Assembly: GCF_900044055.2 (NCBI RefSeq)
Contig: NZ_FCOX02000042.1
Coordinates: 1-64,000, forward strand
DNA length: 64,000 nt
Source: Caballeronia calidae
GTDB taxonomy: Bacteria; Pseudomonadota; Gammaproteobacteria; Burkholderiales; Burkholderiaceae
Reading direction: 5' to 3'
The notes under the pieces were generated by a model, which did not search any database, was not told the DNA's origin, and saw only the letters and a program-made list of their open reading frames with translations. A program made the translations under genes and the position numbers. Positions within the stretch are counted from its first letter, which is position 1, and each line of letters starts with the position of its first letter. Of the stretch, positions 61,499 to 64,000 are shown one piece after another.

Positions 61499-62757
61499 GC
61501 GCGCAGCCGGAAACGAATGTAGTAGAAGTTCACCGACGCCGCCGCGACGTAACCCGCCGCGAGCCCGATCAGCGCGCCGTAGCCTTCGATGCGCGGAATC
61601 GCGATCCAGTTCACCGCGAAGGCCACCGCGAGCGCGAACAGCCACTTCGACAGCAGCACGTACTTCGCCTGATATTTCAATACGACGAGATTGCCGATCG
61701 CCTCGATGCCCGCGGGCACCGAAAGCCACACGGCCCAGCGGAAAATATCGGCCGCGCCCGCGTAGTTCGGGCCGAACACGCGCGCGATGATGAAGCCCGC
61801 GAGCGAATCGAGGACGGCCGCGCCCGCGATCATCAGCACGGCGGTCATCGCGAAGAGCCGCACGAGATTGCGCTTCAGGCGCGCCCTGTCCTGCACGCGA
61901 TAGACGAACGCGGGCGCGATGGTCTGCGAGAGCATCAGCGCGAGCGCGATCCAGTTTTCGTTCAATTGCTGCGCGGCGGAATAAAGCCCGAGTTCCGCGA
62001 ACGATACGCGATGCGCGAGCATCAGCCGGTCGAGCTTCAGGAACAGATACATGCAGATGAGCCCGAGCCAGAACACCGTGCCCGCGCTCGCGAAATGTCT
62101 GAAGAGCGCGCGGTCGAAATGCCAGCCGAGCTTGCCGCCATGCCGGCGCATGTAATACGCGACGAGCGCCGCGCTGATCGCCGCGGCTTCGAGCGCCCAG
62201 AGCCAGCCGAAGGCGGGCGGCGCGGCCGCGAGACGCACGAGCGTGTAGACGAGCGCCGCCTTCGCGATGGCGGCCATCATGCTCGCGATGAGTTGCGGCT
62301 TGCTGTACGTGAGACTTTGCAGCCACGAATTGACGACGCCGATGAACGGCTCGCGAAAGAGCATCGTGAGGGCGAGGCCCGCGAGCATCAGACCGACCAT
62401 CGGGTCGGTGCCGCCCGCCGCGATCCAGAGCCACGTCAGCACGAGCGCGATGACCGAGACGCCGATGCGCAGCACGAACGCGCTGCCGAGCACGGCGCCG
62501 GTTTCGGCGGGCGCGCGGTTGACGATCGTCGGCACGAGAATCTCCGCGCCGCAGACCCAGGTGATCGGCGCGATCACGAGCAGGAGCGTGTTCGCGTATT
62601 GCCATTTGCCGAAATCGTCGGGGCCGAGATAGCGCGCGAGCAGGCCCGATATGACGATGGCGACCGCGATCTGCGTGAGCCGCTCGAGCCCGAGCCAGAC
62701 AATATTGATGAGCGCCCGCGCGACGTCCGGATTGCCGGAGCGCGTCAACGCCTTCAT
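61495..62757 (-). CDS. Wzx-type lipid-linked oligosaccharide flippase
   Basis: The 420-residue MOP-superfamily protein has 12 or more membrane helices. The N-terminal RALINIVWLGLERLTQIAVA, ISGLLARYLGPDDFGKWQYA and FREPFIGVVNSWLQSL, with a later ARVFGPNYAGAADIF, are typical of O-antigen/teichoic acid flippases (the 'RYLGP..FG...YA' signature). ATG 62757 is preferred to 62778. It carries the lipid-linked repeat unit of the exopolysaccharide across the inner membrane. It is the first gene of the minus-strand run Wzx-GT2-GT4-galE-WecA. Confidence 0.93.
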   Translation of the reverse strand: MKALTRSGNPDVARALINIVWLGLERLTQIAVAIVISGLLARYLGPDDFGKWQYANTLLLVIAPITWVCGAEILVPTIVNRAPAETGAVLGSAFVLRIGVSVIALVLTWLWIAAGGTDPMVGLMLAGLALTMLFREPFIGVVNSWLQSLTYSKPQLIASMMAAIAKAALVYTLVRLAAAPPAFGWLWALEAAAISAALVAYYMRRHGGKLGWHFDRALFRHFASAGTVFWLGLICMYLFLKLDRLMLAHRVSFAELGLYSAAQQLNENWIALALMLSQTIAPAFVYRVQDRARLKRNLVRLFAMTAVLMIAGAAVLDSLAGFIIARVFGPNYAGAADIFRWAVWLSVPAGIEAIGNLVVLKYQAKYVLLSKWLFALAVAFAVNWIAIPRIEGYGALIGLAAGYVAAASVNFYYIRFRLRA

Positions 62758-63214
62758 GCGGCGAGTCCCGCTGCGCAAGCGGGCACGGCGCGTGCTACCG
62801 AAGCCTGACCGCCTCGCGAAAGCGCGTGATCGATCAAATTTTGTGTGTTGGCGAGCGGACGCGCCTCATTCGAAGGCATCGAGGCGAAAGAGCGTTTGAG
62901 CATTGGATTAGAATGAACGCGCAGGCTTGAACTGGGTTTGTCCCAGCGCGAGCAGCCACGAGAGCGCCGAAAGACAGCGATTATAAAGTGCGATCCGGGG
63001 CACGCCCGCCGCTGGCGTTTCTTTTGCATTTATTTGCTTCCAATTGTTTCTTTCGTATTGATTTAATAGACGCATAGGCAGAATTCGATACGTCATCTGG
63101 CAGTCGTTCGCGCGCTCTGCCCGCTGCACCGGCGCGCAACGAGTCACGACCTGCACGCCCTCATGGCTGCATCGCCGAGAATTGATCAATTAATAGAGAA
63201 GAGGTAGCCATCTC
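62758..63214. promoter_or_regulatory. Divergent intergenic region upstream of Wzx and the phosphomannomutase gene
   Basis: No gene. An AT-rich patch at about 63025-63075 and a perfect 12-bp palindrome AATTGATCAATT at 63180-63191 lie upstream of the GAAGAGG ribosome site for ATG 63215. Promoters for both divergent units are expected here. Confidence 0.5.
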
Positions 63215-64000
63215 ATGAGCCAAGTATCCCAATCCATCTTCAAGGCATACGACATTCGCGGCATCGTCGGAAAGACGGTCGACAAGGATGTCGCGAAAAG
63301 CATCGGCCAGGCCTTCGGCAGCGAGATCAAAGCCCAGGGCGGCGACTCGGTCGTGGTCGCGCGCGACGGGCGCCTGTCCGGCCCGGAACTCGTCGGCGCG
63401 CTCGCGGACGGCCTGCGCGCGGCGGGCGTCGATGTCGTCGATGTCGGCATGGTGCCCACGCCCGTCGGCTATTTCGCGGCGAGCGTGCCGCTGCCCTTGC
63501 CCTCGGGCGAGCGGCGCGTGGATTCGTGCATCGTCGTGACGGGCAGCCACAATCCGCCCGACTACAACGGCTTCAAGATGGTGCTGCGCGGCGCCGCGAT
63601 CTACGGCGACCAGATCCAGGGCTTGTACAAGCGCATCGTCGACGGCAATTTCACGGCGGGCGAAGGCAGCTACACCGAGTTCGACGTGTCGCAGATCTAT
63701 CTCGACCGCATCGTGTCGGACGTGAAACCGGTGCGCGCGATGAAGATCGTCGTCGATACGGGCAATGGCGTCGCGGGCGGGCTTGCGCCGCGTCTGTTCA
63801 AGGCGCTCGGCTGCGAGCTGGTCGAACTGTTCACGGACATCGACGGCAACTTCCCGAACCATCACCCGGACCCTGCGCATCCGGAAAACCTGCAGGACGT
63901 GATCAAGGCGCTCAAGGAAACCGATGCCGAAATCGGCTTCGCGTTCGATGGCGACGGCGACCGTCTCGGCGTCGTGACGAAAGATGGCGAGGTCATCTAT
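63215..64000 (+). CDS. manB: Phosphomannomutase/phosphoglucomutase, N-terminal part (cut by window edge)
   Basis: The open frame runs to the right edge (262 codons). It begins SQSIFKAYDIRGIVGKTVDK, then has VVARDGRLSGPELVGALADG, the phosphoserine loop VTGSHNPPDYNGFKMVL and the metal-binding AFDGDGDRLGVV, all of alpha-D-phosphohexomutases of the AlgC/ManB type. It makes mannose-1-phosphate for ManC (and possibly glucose-1-phosphate for GalU). ATG 63215 has GAAGAGG upstream. Divergent from Wzx; the rest lies beyond the window. Confidence 0.94.
   Translation, partial: MSQVSQSIFKAYDIRGIVGKTVDKDVAKSIGQAFGSEIKAQGGDSVVVARDGRLSGPELVGALADGLRAAGVDVVDVGMVPTPVGYFAASVPLPLPSGERRVDSCIVVTGSHNPPDYNGFKMVLRGAAIYGDQIQGLYKRIVDGNFTAGEGSYTEFDVSQIYLDRIVSDVKPVRAMKIVVDTGNGVAGGLAPRLFKALGCELVELFTDIDGNFPNHHPDPAHPENLQDVIKALKETDAEIGFAFDGDGDRLGVVTKDGEVIY

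Noticed and set aside
1..64000. CRISPR arrays, tRNA or rRNA genes
   Set aside because: No regularly spaced repeats and no recognisable tRNA or rRNA sequence were seen on either strand by eye.

Overview
The window reads as a chromosomal segment of a Burkholderiaceae bacterium (Burkholderia, Paraburkholderia or Caballeronia). The argG, galU, manC and Wza/Wzc-type genes, the GlxA/AraC regulators and the GC-rich codon use from about 28 kb onward all fit this. No rRNA, tRNA or CRISPR array was seen. All assignments come from reading the sequence; no database search was run.

Region 1 (1-8.9 kb) is an accessory, partly decayed stretch. It holds the end of an IS1182-type transposase, a ParB-like protein without its N-terminal domain, a NERD-like protein lacking its catalytic residues, several unknown plasmid- or island-type genes, and a toxin-antitoxin pair in which both genes are frameshifted.

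Region 2 (8.9-16.1 kb) is the most unusual locus. It is a compact operon for a synthase-dependent, probably amino-uronic polysaccharide: a TolC-like outer-membrane factor, a UDP-HexNAc 6-dehydrogenase, a hyaluronan-synthase-like GT2, a membrane-fusion protein, and a secreted glycosidase resembling hyaluronidases (GH56). A GlxA/AraC regulator follows it, and a perfect 16-bp palindrome lies upstream.

Region 3 (16.8-27.4 kb) has argG, an FtsH-like pseudogene (three in-frame TAG stops and two frameshifts), a LysR gene with one TAG inside its HTH, and an intact catabolic operon. That operon encodes a Rieske oxygenase, its reductase, an AtoE-type transporter, a class III CoA-transferase and a crotonase.

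Region 4 (28.5-38.7 kb) carries a D-arabinofuranose donor module (GtrA, DprE2, DprE1 and a HAD-UbiA fusion). Next to it are O-antigen/glycan genes: GT2, NAD-dependent epimerase, WecA/WbpL-type initiating enzyme, WbpM-type dehydratase and a GT9-like protein.

Region 5 (38.7-64 kb) is a Wzx/Wzy exopolysaccharide locus with regulators. It contains LysR, PAP2, two further GlxA/AraC paralogues, galU, a GDP-mannose NUDIX hydrolase, manC, a WcaJ-type initiating transferase, wza, wzc, a Wzy-like polymerase, a second WecA-like enzyme, galE, two glycosyltransferases, a Wzx flippase and the start of a phosphomannomutase gene. GDP-mannose (ManC with the mutase), UDP-glucose (GalU) and UDP-galactose (GalE) would feed this polymer. 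A small ImmA-like/2-TM gene pair and a dienelactone hydrolase sit inside it.
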